Notes: generated by a model not told the origin, from the letters alone. A DNA stretch of 64,000 nt from Streptomyces marispadix (GCF_022524345.1 NZ_JAKWJU010000002.1:744001-808000), one strand, 5' to 3'. Shown: positions 26,237 through 34,773, counted from the first letter of the stretch. Translations and numbers: made by a program.

Positions 26237-27304
26237 TCAGGGAAGCTGAGCACCCGTGGCCTCGAGGGCCGTGGTCACCGGCTGGAAGAAGGTCTCGCCA
26301 CCGGCGGAGCAGTCGCCGCTGCCGCCGGAGGTCATGCCCAGAGCCTTGTCACCGGCGAAGAGGGAGCCGCCGCTGTCGCCGGGCTCGGCGCAGACGTCGG
26401 TCTGGATCAGACCGTCGACGGTGCCCTCGGGGTAGGTGACGGAGGCGTCCAGGGCCTTGACCGTGCCGTCGTGGACCTGGGTGGTGCTGCCGCTGCGGGT
26501 GACCTTCTGGCCCACCTCGGCCTCGGCCGGACCCGAGATCTCCTGGGTGCCGCCGTCGTACAGGTTCACGGCGCTCGGGTGGTCGACCTCGGCGGTGTAC
26601 GAGGCGATGCCGTAGTCGGCACCCGGGAACTTGCCGTCGCCGCTCTTGGCGATCTCCTGGCCGCCCTCGCTGTCCGACCAGCTCGCGATGGCCGTGGTGC
26701 AGTGGCCCGCGGTGAGGAAGGCCGGCTTGCCGTCGAGGGTGACGTTGAAGCCGAGCGAGCAGCGTCCGCCGTCACCGTGGATGGCGTCGCCACCGGCGAT
26801 CTTGGTGGTGTACTTGCCCGCGCTGCGCTTCAGTTCGACCTTGCTGCCCTCGGCCTTGGCCTGCTTCTTGAGCTGCGCGAGCTTCTCGCCCTTGACCGTC
26901 TTGTCGGCGGTGATCACGACCTTGTTGGTCTTGACGTCGACGACACGAGCGGTACCGGCGATCTCCTTCGCGGTGAAGGCGTCCTTGACCGAGTTGAGCT
27001 GGGCCATGGTGTGCTGGACGATCTTCGCCTCGGCGCCCGCCGCCTCGACCTTCTCCTTGGCGGCCTGGTCCGTGACGTTGACGACGAGCTTCTTGGCCTT
27101 CGCGTCGTAGAACGAGCCCGCGTCACCCTTGATGTCCGAGGTGAGCTTCGAGGCGAGCTTCGAAGCAGACGTGCTGGAGAGCGTCTTGAGGCTCGGCGCG
27201 CTGTCTTCCGCAGCGTTGGCCGTCGACAGGGTCAGCGATCCGGCGACGAGCGCTGCGACACCCGCGCCCGCTATGACCATCTGCCGCTTCGATATCTTCT
27301 TCAA
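26237..27304 (-). CDS. Streptogrisin-type S1 serine protease precursor
   Basis: A 355-residue secreted protease made as a pre-pro-protein. The signal peptide covers about 1-31 (KKISKRQ, hydrophobic core, TANA). An alpha-lytic-type pro-domain of roughly 135 residues follows, and the mature enzyme begins near IAGGDAIHG (residue 169). The triad is H201 (LTAGHCTT), D230 (GADYGIASY) and S311 (EPGDSGGS), with two disulphide pairs expected from C182/C202 and C305/C332. The start is TTG 27304, behind GGAGG; a longer frame would only add a non-signal N-terminus. It converges on asd. Lys-rich pro-region and length fit the SGPB/SAM-P20 group. Specificity not assigned. Confidence 0.92.
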   Translation of the reverse strand: MKKISKRQMVIAGAGVAALVAGSLTLSTANAAEDSAPSLKTLSSTSASKLASKLTSDIKGDAGSFYDAKAKKLVVNVTDQAAKEKVEAAGAEAKIVQHTMAQLNSVKDAFTAKEIAGTARVVDVKTNKVVITADKTVKGEKLAQLKKQAKAEGSKVELKRSAGKYTTKIAGGDAIHGDGGRCSLGFNVTLDGKPAFLTAGHCTTAIASWSDSEGGQEIAKSGDGKFPGADYGIASYTAEVDHPSAVNLYDGGTQEISGPAEAEVGQKVTRSGSTTQVHDGTVKALDASVTYPEGTVDGLIQTDVCAEPGDSGGSLFAGDKALGMTSGGSGDCSAGGETFFQPVTTALEATGAQLP

Positions 27305-27412
27305 CTCTGAACCTCCAGTGGGGGGTTGAGGCCGCCCTTGCATTTTTTGGGGGAGGCCCCGGAGGAAGTACGGACACGGCCTTGCTTGCCCGATGAGGTC
27401 GCGTCCATGCCA

Positions 27413-27428
27413 ACTCGTACCAACGAGT
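27413..27428. promoter_or_regulatory. Inverted repeat upstream of the protease gene
   Basis: ACTCGT (27413-27418) and ACGAGT (27423-27428) pair across ACCA, about 110 bp upstream of the protease start. It could be an operator or a small RNA hairpin; a supporting promoter was not identified. Confidence 0.35.
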
Positions 27429-27713
27429 ATTACGAGAACGACTGTTTCCGCACAAGGCCGAGTCGGCGGCGACCGGTGAAAAGCCGGGCTGCCGCAGGTC
27501 GACCGTACACATCACAACTGACAACGTCGATCCCTTGTTTGAATGCAAGGGACGACAACGGAAGATGATGGCCTCAACTGCCGCAACAAGCGCACTTGTC
27601 CCGTTCTGTCCGCCGATTGCTGTTCTAGATACGGGATTTCGTTTCGTTCTCCGGGCGGGGAAAGCAAGTGCGGGTGCGTCTGCTGCGATTCGGCGGCTGC
27701 CGGCGTTTGTCTG

Positions 27714-27809
27714 AGCGCGTATGTCCCAGCGCGTGTCCCAGCGCGTATGTCCCAGTGCGTAGGACTCAACACGCATGACTCAATGCGTAAGTCTCAGCGC
27801 GTATGTCTC
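27714..27809. repeat. Degenerate 14-bp tandem array, seven units
   Basis: Consecutive units start at 27714, 27728 (12 bp), 27740, 27754, 27768, 27782 and 27796. The commonest form is AGCGCGTATGTCCC; the fourth to sixth units diverge but keep the period and the GCGTA/GCAT core. A partial eighth begins at 27810. It lies in the gene-free region and is not protein coding. Confidence 0.75.
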
Positions 27810-28284
27810 AGCGGGGTAACGACTTCGGGTTTCCGGCGGCCTCCGCCGGGCCGGACGGGGACGTCCGCCGACGACGGGCGCGAAGCGATCACGGAGGACG
27901 GCCCCGGGACTTCGGCGGTGCGGCGGTGGGCGTCCGGACGGCGCCCGCTTCCGAACGGTCCGACAGCCCCTCAACTCGCGGAAGACCGGCGGAACATGGG
28001 CCACAAAACCCGAGCGCGGACCCGAACACCCCTTCTCCGCCTTGCTGTTGACACCTCGCACAGTGTTTCGCACGCGTCGCAGAGCGGCATCACAAAGGCG
28101 GCAGGACACCATGGTGCAGGGGCTGCCCCGCACCCGTCCGCCCCCCGGCCGGCACCCGGCAGGAGGTGCACAACCTGCACACCGTCACCACGCGTGCCCC
28201 ACAAGTTCCTTGACCCGGCGCCATATGTTCTGCACCAGTACCGTCACGAATCCAGTTCTGGGCATGTATCCACTTGGCGCAACA

Positions 28285-28315
28285 TCCGCATCATGGACGA
28301 CCATAGAGATGCGGA
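28285..28315. promoter_or_regulatory. Nested palindrome upstream of the sepF-type gene
   Basis: TCCGCATC (28285-28292) pairs with GATGCGGA (28308-28315), and inside it ATGG pairs with CCAT around ACGA, leaving a 3-nt bulge. The result is a 31-nt near-palindrome 60 bp before ATG 28376, either an operator or an RNA hairpin in the leader. Confidence 0.5.
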
Positions 28316-28375
28316 CTCCGGGGGGAGCTGCTCGATGTGACTGCGGACGGACCGCGCAGAGGAGAGGAGGCGTCC

Positions 28376-28822
28376 ATGGGATCGGTGCGCAAGGCGAGTG
28401 CCTGGCTGGGCCTCGTCGACGACAGCGAAATGCGTTACTACGACGACGACTACGCCGAAGGGCCGGAGCCCGGGGACGCCGCCCAGGAGCCCTGGGTCAC
28501 GGACCCGCGGATCCGGGTGACGGCGGAGGCCGCACAGGATCAGGGCACCCGGATCGCGACGGTCACGCCCGACGGCTTCCGCGACGCACGCGGCATCGGC
28601 GAACTGTTCCGCGACGGCGTGCCCGTCATCATCAACCTCACGATGATGGAGTCGGCGGACGCCAAGCGCGTCGTGGACTTCGCGGCCGGACTCACCTTCG
28701 GACTGCGCGGATCCATCGAACGGGTCGCGACGCGGGTCTTCCTGCTGACGCCGGACGACTACAAGATCGTCGGCAACGAGAACCGCCGTGCGGCGGAGGG
28801 CGGCTTCTTCAACCAGAGCTGA
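28376..28822 (+). CDS. sepF: SepF paralogue (cell division)
   Basis: A 148-residue SepF-family protein. SepF polymerises, binds the membrane by an N-terminal amphipathic helix and tethers FtsZ filaments. Here [13 protein letters not shown] gives that helix, a short acidic linker (residues about 17-45) follows, and the core runs from [15 protein letters not shown] [21 protein letters not shown] to the C-terminal [12 protein letters not shown]. The conserved core residues around VIINLTMM and [13 protein letters not shown] are present. Streptomyces carry several paralogues; the main one sits beside ftsZ, so this isolated copy is probably the second or third, which may act in sporulation septation. 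ATG 28376 follows GGAGAGGAGG. A 31-nt palindrome lies upstream. Confidence 0.9.
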   Translation: MGSVRKASAWLGLVDDSEMRYYDDDYAEGPEPGDAAQEPWVTDPRIRVTAEAAQDQGTRIATVTPDGFRDARGIGELFRDGVPVIINLTMMESADAKRVVDFAAGLTFGLRGSIERVATRVFLLTPDDYKIVGNENRRAAEGGFFNQS

Positions 28823-28864
28823 CCGGGCCCGCACGGCGAAGTCGGGCCTCTCCCCCCGGAGTTC

Positions 28865-28908
28865 GGTTCAGCACCGCTTCAGCGCCGCTTCGGCGTCGCT
28901 TCAAAGCC
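28865..28908. repeat. 11-bp tandem repeat, four copies
   Basis: Units at 28865, 28876, 28887 and 28898 share the pattern GCTTCAGCGCC with a few changes each. They lie in the convergent gap between the sepF-type and MFS genes, followed by GTCGG-rich low-complexity sequence to about 29000. Confidence 0.55.
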
Positions 28909-29016
28909 CGGTTCCACCCGTTGAGTCGGAACAGCGTCGGGGCGGACCAGCGTCGGGTCGGGGCCGGTGTCGAGTCGGACCGGTCGGGTCCGGCCGGTTC
29001 GGGCGGGCTCGTTCGA

Positions 29017-31062
29017 TCAGGGCCGGGTGCTGCCGCTCGGCAGCAGGTCGCTGCCGCCGCCCTGTCCCGTGTCGCGAGAAGCACGGTGCTCCCGCGCGTC
29101 ACGGCCGTCACGCCCGTGGCCGTTCGTCTGGTCGCCGCCACGGGCACCCTGGACGCCATGCCCCTCGCCCTTGCCGTTCGCGCTCGTGTGGCCGCTTCCG
29201 TCGCGGTTCACGGAGTCGCCGGACGACGCGGGGACCTTCCCGTTCCGCTGCCGGCTGCGGTCGGCCTGACGTGGCAGCCGTCCGCGCACCGCCGCCGCCG
29301 TGACGCGCCGCTCGTCCCGGCCGCCCGGGGTGACGGACCCGGTCCCGTCGCCCGCAGCCGCCTCCGCGGCCCCGGCACCGGCCGCCTCCGCGGCCTCCGT
29401 ACCGACCGCCTCCGTACCGACCGCCTCCGCGGCGACCGCCTCCCCCTCGACCGCCTCGATGTCGGCCGCCTCGACGGCCTCGTCGCTCGCGCTCCCGTTC
29501 TCCATCGTGCGCGGCAGCCTCAGCGCCGCCAGCGCCCCGAACAGCAGCAGCACGGCGCTGGCGATCAGCGTCACATGCATGCCGTGTACGAACGCCTCGC
29601 GCGCCGCCGAGCGCAGCGCCTCCCCCGCCGAGCCGCCGAGCCGGTGTGCGATCCCGTAAGCCTCGCCCAGCGAGTGGCTCGCGTCGCCCTTAGCGGCGGC
29701 GGAGACGCCCGGCACATCGCGCACACCGGGCGCGTACGCCGCGTTCATCACGCTGCCGAGCACGGCGATTCCCATGCCGGCGCCGAGCTGGTACGCCGTC
29801 TCGCCGATCGCCGCCGCACCGCCGGAGCGGGACGGAGGCGCCTCGTTGAGCATGGACTCGTAGCAGCCGAAGAGCGTGGTCTCCAGCCCGAAGCCCAGCA
29901 CTACGAAGCCTCCGACGAGCAGTGCGGGCTTGTCCTGCTGTCCGAGCCCCGTGAGGGCGAGCACGGCGACGATCGTGAGCAGAAAGCCGAGGACGACCAT
30001 GCGCCGCGGCCCCAGCAGACCCAGCAGCCGGGAGCCCGCGAGCCCGGCGGCGATCGCCGCGAGCGACAGCGGCAGCAGCCGCAGTCCGGTCTGTAGCGGC
30101 GAGAGGCCGAGCACGAGTTGCAGATACTGCGCGGCGATCAGGGCCAGGCCCACCAGGGCGAGCACCGTGAGCACGATGCAGCCCACGGAGGTGCCGAAAG
30201 CCCGCCGCGCGACCGTACGGACGTCGATGAGCGGATACGTGCGCCGCCGCTGCCTGCGTACGAACACCCCGAGCAGAACCACACCGGTAAGCAGCGGCAC
30301 GGCCGTCGACGGCGAGAAGGGATGGCCGCCTCCTGCGTGCTTGACGCCGAGGATGACGCCGAAGAGACCGGCCGCGGCGACGACCGCTCCCAGCACGTCC
30401 CAGGGGCCCTCGCGGGAGCCGGTGGACTCCGGGAGCAGCCAGCGCCCGACGAGGAATCCCGCCGCCATCAGCGGCAGATTGACCAGGAAGACCGAGCCCC
30501 ACCAGAAGTGCTCCAGCAGCAGCCCGCCGACGAGCGGGCCGACCGCGGCTCCCACGGCGGCGACGGCGCTCCAGATGCCGATGGCGACGGCCCGCTCACG
30601 CCGGTCGGGGAAGACGTGGCGGAGGATCGAGAGCGTCGCGGGCATGATCATCGCGCCGCCGACGCCCAGCAGGGCCCGTGCCCCGATGAGCATGCCCGGT
30701 GTCTGTGAGTAGGCGGCCAGGGCCGAGGCTCCCGCGAAGAAGGCGTAGCCGAAGAGCAGCACCCGTCGTCGTCCCACGCGGTCGCCCAGCGTGCCGAAGA
30801 GGATCAGCAGGGACGCGCACACCAGCGGATAGGCGTCCACGATCCACAGCAGCTCGACGGAGCCCGGCCGCAGTTCCTCGGAGACGGCGGGCACCGCCAC
30901 GTGCAGCACCGTGGCGTCGATGGCGACCAGCAGCAGGCTCGCGCAGAGGACGACGAGGACGGTCCAGCGGTTCACGCGGGGCGCGGCACCGGCGAGGGGC
31001 CGGGCAGCCGCGTGCGCGGCGTCCGCCGTCTCCCCGGCTCCGGCCGTGGTCGTCCCGGACAT
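29017..31062 (-). CDS. MFS drug exporter, DHA2 (14-helix) family, with long tail
   Basis: A 681-residue transporter of the EmrB/QacA type, which expels drugs or metabolites by proton antiport. Helices span about 32-520. Motif A appears as LGDRVGRRRVLLFG near 95, and motif C as GSVFLVN and the preceding glycine-rich helix around GPLVGGLLL. The final 155 residues are hydrophilic: first an Ala/Glu/Val/Thr repeat of period about five (EAVGTEAVGTEAAEA), then an Arg/Gly/Ser-rich stretch. Such a tail is well beyond the usual 480-530 residue length and is probably disordered in the cytoplasm. ATG 31062 is used. No regulator is adjacent, so substrate and induction are unknown. Confidence 0.9.
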   Translation of the reverse strand: MSGTTTAGAGETADAAHAAARPLAGAAPRVNRWTVLVVLCASLLLVAIDATVLHVAVPAVSEELRPGSVELLWIVDAYPLVCASLLILFGTLGDRVGRRRVLLFGYAFFAGASALAAYSQTPGMLIGARALLGVGGAMIMPATLSILRHVFPDRRERAVAIGIWSAVAAVGAAVGPLVGGLLLEHFWWGSVFLVNLPLMAAGFLVGRWLLPESTGSREGPWDVLGAVVAAAGLFGVILGVKHAGGGHPFSPSTAVPLLTGVVLLGVFVRRQRRRTYPLIDVRTVARRAFGTSVGCIVLTVLALVGLALIAAQYLQLVLGLSPLQTGLRLLPLSLAAIAAGLAGSRLLGLLGPRRMVVLGFLLTIVAVLALTGLGQQDKPALLVGGFVVLGFGLETTLFGCYESMLNEAPPSRSGGAAAIGETAYQLGAGMGIAVLGSVMNAAYAPGVRDVPGVSAAAKGDASHSLGEAYGIAHRLGGSAGEALRSAAREAFVHGMHVTLIASAVLLLFGALAALRLPRTMENGSASDEAVEAADIEAVEGEAVAAEAVGTEAVGTEAAEAAGAGAAEAAAGDGTGSVTPGGRDERRVTAAAVRGRLPRQADRSRQRNGKVPASSGDSVNRDGSGHTSANGKGEGHGVQGARGGDQTNGHGRDGRDAREHRASRDTGQGGGSDLLPSGSTRP

Positions 31063-31751
31063 CTGCGCACCTCCTCTCGCGCTCGCTCCTTCAAGGTGGG
31101 GGGATCACCGGGTCCGCTCCCGCGGCTTCCCCGGCGAGCGGGGGCGTACGCGAGGGCGCCCGGAGAAGGGACGAGTGGCCGTCAGGGTACGCGAGTCTGT
31201 CAGGCGACCGCGTGGCGCATCTCACCAAGGCCCCCGCAGCGCACCTTCGCCGCACGGTCACCGCAGGATCGCCACACGGCGGCGGCACCGCGGCGGTACG
31301 GCGGAGGCACGGCCCCGGGACGGCTCGGTGCGGCCCCGGCACGGCGGCCAACCTGCCCCGGTACGGCCGCCGTACGCCGTCCCGGATCAACCGCCGCCGC
31401 CGTCGCGGCACTCGCGTCCCGGCTCTGCACCGCGCTCGTACGGCCGCGGGCCGCACGGCAGCCGGTCCAAGGACCCGCGGCACTTCTCCGCGTCAACTCC
31501 CGGACGCGGCAGGCGAATCCGATGGGAAAAGAAGAACCGAATTCCTCATCGACCGCCGGTGAACGGAATTCACGGTGCGGCATGTACGCGGCGGCGCACG
31601 AGGGCATCCGGAATGCGGCGTCTAAACCCCGGATAAGCTGGGGGAATTCACCGTCACAAAGCCTTGGTGAGACACACTCCACATCACATCGTCATCACGA
31701 ACGCCCGTCGCGTGTGCGGTTACCTCACGCAGCCGTTGTAACGTCGACTGG
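31063..31751. other. 689-bp divergent gap
   Basis: This gap separates the MFS and PAP2 genes. It is low-complexity, with CGG- and CCG-rich repeats from about 31200 to 31450, then a less GC-rich part near 31520-31720. Open frames on both strands translate to Arg/Ala/Pro-rich noise. I find no RNA gene. The PAP2 promoter lies at its right end. Confidence 0.5.
31739..31744 (+). promoter_or_regulatory. -10 box of a probable leaderless PAP2 transcript
   Basis: TAACGT at 31739-31744 is followed by 7 nt and GTG at 31752, with no Shine-Dalgarno sequence. The -35 region (near GCGGTT) is weak. Confidence 0.4.
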
Positions 31752-32816
31752 GTGCGTACCGACCGACTACTCGCCCGGCTTGAACAAGAGCCCGAGCGAC
31801 CGAGCAACCGCGATGTCCCGCGGATGAGCCGAACCCGCAGGCTGTTGTTCGGCGTCACTTCGGTGCTCTATGCGGTGATTGTCATCGCCGTGCTGGTCCG
31901 GGCGGATCTGGTGCGGCTCGACTGGCAGGTCATGCTCTTCCGGCCCTACAAGCAGTGGCCGCAAGTGCACGAGTTCCTCGACTACTTCGTGGTGCTGGGC
32001 CAGCGTGGCCCGACCGCCGTGCTGGTGGCGGCCTGGCTGGGCTGGCGCTCCTGGCGGCAGCGCACGCTGCGCCCGCTGCTGGTGCTCGGTACGGCGCTGC
32101 TGGCCCTCAACGTCACTGTGGGCGCTGTGAAAATCGGCCTCGGAAGACTCGGGCCGCACTACGCGACGACCGTCGGATCCGCCGAACTCTTCGCCGGCGG
32201 CGACATATTCCCCTCGGGTCACACGGCCAACGCCGTTGTGACCTGGGGCATTCTGGCGTATCTGGCCACCACTCCGCGGGCCCGCAGGGTGCTGTCGGTG
32301 GTCGCCGCGAACTTCGCCCTCGGTGTCGGCGCGACCACGGTCTACCTCGGTACGCACTGGGTCAGCGACGTACTGCTCGGCTGGGCGGCCGGACTGCTGA
32401 TCCTGCTGGGGCTGCCGTGGGCGGAACCGGTCATCGCCTGGGCCGAGGCTCGGATACAGGCGTGGAGGGACCGCGGACGCAGCACCGTGCCCGGCCGTCG
32501 TCTCGTGCCTTCGCCGCTCTCCCCCGTCACCCGGCAGTCGCTGCTGCCGTCGGGCAGGGGCTTCGCGACCGAGGAGATGGCGGCGCAGGACGAGGCACAG
32601 CACGGCGAGGCGGCCGTCATCGGCGGCCGTGCGCCCGCGTCGTCCTCGTCGGGCACGGGCATAGGCGCCGCCAGGCTCCACCACGCGCCAGGACGCCAGC
32701 ACCCGCTGCGGGCGGAGCGGGCGCCGGTCAGCCCGCAGCCCCCCGCCGGCCCGCACCGCCCCTACTCGGACCGCACACAGCCGCGCACGGCCCATCTCGG
32801 GCCGCGCAGCAAGTGA
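31752..32816 (+). CDS. PAP2-family membrane phosphatase
   Basis: A 354-residue integral membrane phosphatase. Five or six helices span about 28-220. The three active-site motifs are present: KIGLGRLGPHYA near residue 125, FPSGHT near 155 and GTHWVSDVLLG near 198. The family removes phosphate from undecaprenyl-, phosphatidyl- or phosphatidylglycerol-phosphates on the outer membrane face. The last 130 residues are a hydrophilic Ser/Pro/Arg-rich tail. The start is GTG 31752, apparently leaderless; an internal ATG at codon 25 (MSRTRRLLFG) is a possible second start just before the first helix. A strong hairpin follows the gene. Confidence 0.88.
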   Translation: MRTDRLLARLEQEPERPSNRDVPRMSRTRRLLFGVTSVLYAVIVIAVLVRADLVRLDWQVMLFRPYKQWPQVHEFLDYFVVLGQRGPTAVLVAAWLGWRSWRQRTLRPLLVLGTALLALNVTVGAVKIGLGRLGPHYATTVGSAELFAGGDIFPSGHTANAVVTWGILAYLATTPRARRVLSVVAANFALGVGATTVYLGTHWVSDVLLGWAAGLLILLGLPWAEPVIAWAEARIQAWRDRGRSTVPGRRLVPSPLSPVTRQSLLPSGRGFATEEMAAQDEAQHGEAAVIGGRAPASSSSGTGIGAARLHHAPGRQHPLRAERAPVSPQPPAGPHRPYSDRTQPRTAHLGPRSK

Positions 32817-32874
32817 GCGGCCGGGCAGGAACGTTGAGCCGGGCGGGTCGGACACTCGCACATGGCCGGACGCC

Positions 32875-32914
32875 GAGCGGCCCCGGTGCCCCGAGTCGGG
32901 CACCGGGGCCGCTC
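32875..32914. terminator. Perfect 17-bp convergent terminator hairpin
   Basis: GAGCGGCCCCGGTGCCC (32875-32891) pairs fully with GGGCACCGGGGCCGCTC (32898-32914) around a 6-nt loop. It separates the PAP2 and I78 inhibitor genes. Confidence 0.8.
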
Positions 32915-32938
32915 GCTGCGTCGCACGGCCGGGCGGGA

Positions 32939-33160
32939 TCAGCCCTTCCAGCAGCGCACGACGTTCCCCGTGTTCTTCTCCACGGCGAAGTTCAGGCGCC
33001 CGCTCAGATACTCCATGGTGATGATCGCGTCCGGCGGCAGCGAGCGCACGGTCGTCCAGCCACGTGCGTACGCGCGCTCCTCGGCCGCTTCCGCCGTGAG
33101 CCCGACGTAGCTCTCCGGGTCGTCCTGCGGGTTGTCCTGAGCTGAAGATTCCGGTGCCAT
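32939..33160 (-). CDS. Peptidase inhibitor I78-like small protein
   Basis: A 73-residue protein resembling the I78 family of serine-protease inhibitors. The motif GWTTVRSLPPDAIITMEYLSGRLNFAVE contains the usual T-M-x-Y and R-L-N elements (near residues 50-60), and the chain ends CWKG. No signal peptide is visible from ATG 33160, so it may act inside the cell, unlike secreted subtilisin inhibitors. The longer frame to 33247 would add a basic segment without a ribosome site. The acidic N-terminus (ESSAQDNPQDDPE) is unlike the rest. Its target protease is not indicated by neighbours. Confidence 0.75.
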   Translation of the reverse strand: MAPESSAQDNPQDDPESYVGLTAEAAEERAYARGWTTVRSLPPDAIITMEYLSGRLNFAVEKNTGNVVRCWKG

Positions 33161-33646
33161 GCGGCCACCGTACCGCCGGAAGTACGGGCCGTATCGTCGG
33201 CTCGTCACACTCTTGTCACAGGCATCCCCGCGTCGTTCACCGTTCACCGTGTCACTCGTACGGGGCTTCTACGGCGGCGCCCATTGCCGCCTTCACCGGC
33301 CCTGGATTCCTCAACCGGAATTCGCTTCCCGGCCTGCCGCCGGAAATGGCGGAGAGCGTTCCGAATTCCTGCGGGGACTCCGGGGTCCGGTAACTCTACG
33401 GAGGCAAACGGGACTTGTGAGTTGCAACCGCTTGCACAATTCCGGCGTAACGAGCCTTCCCGCCCTTCGTGTCCCGTCCCGCTACGGACATCCTCCTGTG
33501 GAAGGAGGAGACGTACGGAACGGGACGGGAAGCGAGCGGGAAGGAAGTGACTCGGCGCACAGAACGCGGAGTTGAGAGAGACGTCGAGAGTCGAACGAGA
33601 CGAGTGGAGAGAAGGACACGCGCGGCAAAGAAGAGGAAGCGGGTCC
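33161..33646. other. 486-bp gap, purine-rich, no gene seen
   Basis: The left part holds the I78 gene's upstream region. Near 33420-33440 TTGCA occurs twice, 10 bp apart. From about 33490 to 33650 the + strand is strongly purine-rich (runs of GA, GGA, AAG). No coding frame shows Streptomyces codon bias, and I see no hairpin or tRNA. Confidence 0.45.
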
Positions 33647-34618
33647 TCAACTTCCGCCCAGCGCCCGGTCAAGCCTGTCCCGCAAGGCCCTGACCTGGGT
33701 GAACAACCCCTCGGGCGCTCGTACTTCGAAGTCGAATCCGAGCATCAGGATGTAGGGAAGGATGACTTCGAGCGACGGCCCGCCCGTACGCAGCAGACAG
33801 CTCTGCTCGTCGACCGCCTCCAGTGCGCCCGTCGAAATCGTGACCGCCCCGGCAGCCTGCTCGATCGGCACGCGCAGCAGCACCGTCACCTGCGCCGGAT
33901 ACGCACGCACTGCCACGCCTTCGGACACCCACGCCGCGAGATCCTCGGCCGGCGGCTGTCTCGGGGCGAAGCGCGGGCCGTGCGGGGGCGTGAGCGTGAT
34001 GCGGTCGAGCCGGAAGGTGCGCCAGTCCTCCCGCTCGGTGTCCCAGCCGACGAGATACCAGCGCCGATGGGTGCTCACCAGCCGGTGCGGCTCCACGATG
34101 CGCCGCCCCACGGTGCCGTCGTGGGTCTCGTAGGAGAAGCGAAGCTGCTGGTGATCGCGGCAGGCGTGGGCGAGTTCGGTGATGACGGACGCCTCCACGG
34201 CCGGTCCCCGGTGGGCGCGTGTCAGAGGGACGGTGTAGGCGTTCAGCGCGTTGACGCGGCGGCGCAGCCGGTGGGGCAGCACCTGTTCGAGCTTGGCCAG
34301 CGCGCGGTCGGACGACTCCTCGATGCCCTGTACGCCCCCGCTCGCGGCGCCGCGAAGGCCCACGGCGACGGCCACCGCCTCCTCGTCGTCCAGCAGCAGC
34401 GGCGGCAGTTGGGCACCGGCGCCCAACTGGTAGCCGCCTGCCGTGCCCGTGCTGGAGTGCACCGGGTAGCCCAGGCCGCGCAGCCGGTCGACGTCGCGGC
34501 GCACCGTGCGCGGCGTGACACCGAGCCGTTCGGCCAGTTCGGCGCCGGACCATTCGCGCGGGGACTGGAGAAGTGAGAGCAGACGCAGCAGTCGTGCCGA
34601 GGTCTCGACCATGGTCAT
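33647..34618 (-). CDS. YafY-type WYL-domain transcription regulator
   Basis: A 323-residue regulator. A DeoR-like HTH covers about 1-65 (WSGAELAERLGVTPRTVRRDVDRLRGLGYPV), the WYL effector domain about 140-220 (HRRWYLVGWDTEREDWRTFRLDRI), and a WCX domain the remainder. WYL regulators respond to nucleic acids or small ligands, often in stress or mobile-element control. The ATG at 34618 is taken because the coding similarity starts there and an upstream GTG (34642) lies inside a perfect 16-bp inverted repeat. That repeat is the obvious candidate for autoregulation. No target gene is adjacent on the divergent side other than a small membrane protein on the same strand. Confidence 0.86.
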   Translation of the reverse strand: MTMVETSARLLRLLSLLQSPREWSGAELAERLGVTPRTVRRDVDRLRGLGYPVHSSTGTAGGYQLGAGAQLPPLLLDDEEAVAVAVGLRGAASGGVQGIEESSDRALAKLEQVLPHRLRRRVNALNAYTVPLTRAHRGPAVEASVITELAHACRDHQQLRFSYETHDGTVGRRIVEPHRLVSTHRRWYLVGWDTEREDWRTFRLDRITLTPPHGPRFAPRQPPAEDLAAWVSEGVAVRAYPAQVTVLLRVPIEQAAGAVTISTGALEAVDEQSCLLRTGGPSLEVILPYILMLGFDFEVRAPEGLFTQVRALRDRLDRALGGS

Positions 34619-34624
34619 GAGTCT

Positions 34625-34663
34625 GTCACCGGTTGCGGACACCCTTCGTCCGCAACCGGTGAC
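34625..34663. promoter_or_regulatory. 16-bp perfect inverted repeat at the WYL gene start
   Basis: GTCACCGGTTGCGGAC (34625-34640) and GTCCGCAACCGGTGAC (34648-34663) pair exactly, with a 7-nt spacer. The edge lies 7 nt upstream of ATG 34618. It may be the WYL protein's operator or an RNA hairpin sequestering its start region. Confidence 0.65.
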
Positions 34664-34773
34664 GGCTCACATCTTCCTGGTGCCGGCGCACGAGGCGCCC
34701 GGCACTGCTTTCACGAGTCGGCTCGCTCCAGGTCGCCGGGCACTGCCGGCCCTGTCAGCGACCGCCCGGAGGG

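Larger units (their letters stand above)
27305..28375. other. 1.07-kb region without a recognisable gene
   Basis: Between the leftward protease gene and the sepF-type gene I see no protein I can support. It holds the protease upstream region with an inverted repeat at 27413-27428, a comparatively AT-rich stretch near 27400-27640, a 14-bp-period tandem array at 27714-27809, an isolated TTGACA at 28048-28053 without a good -10 box, and a nested palindrome at 28285-28315. One 265-codon frame (27543-28340) is open but its translation is Cys/Arg/Pro-rich and lacks normal codon bias. Confidence 0.55.

Noticed and set aside
27714..27809. A possible CRISPR array
   Set aside because: Units are 14 bp and contiguous with no spacers, and no cas gene is nearby.
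28048..28076. TTGACA as a sepF-type promoter
   Set aside because: The -10 position at 16-19 nt reads CACGCG or ACGCGT, a poor match.
27543..28340. A 265-codon + strand frame in the gene-free region
   Set aside because: The product is Cys/Arg/Pro/Ser-rich, without normal third-position bias or a ribosome site. It crosses the 14-bp array.
31091..31483. A 130-codon minus-strand frame between the MFS and PAP2 genes
   Set aside because: The product is Arg/Ala/Pro-rich, a typical random product of GC-rich DNA, with no start context.
34619..34642. GTG 34642 as the WYL regulator start
   Set aside because: It lies within the perfect inverted repeat, GAAGGG is only one nt away, and family similarity begins at the ATG at 34618.
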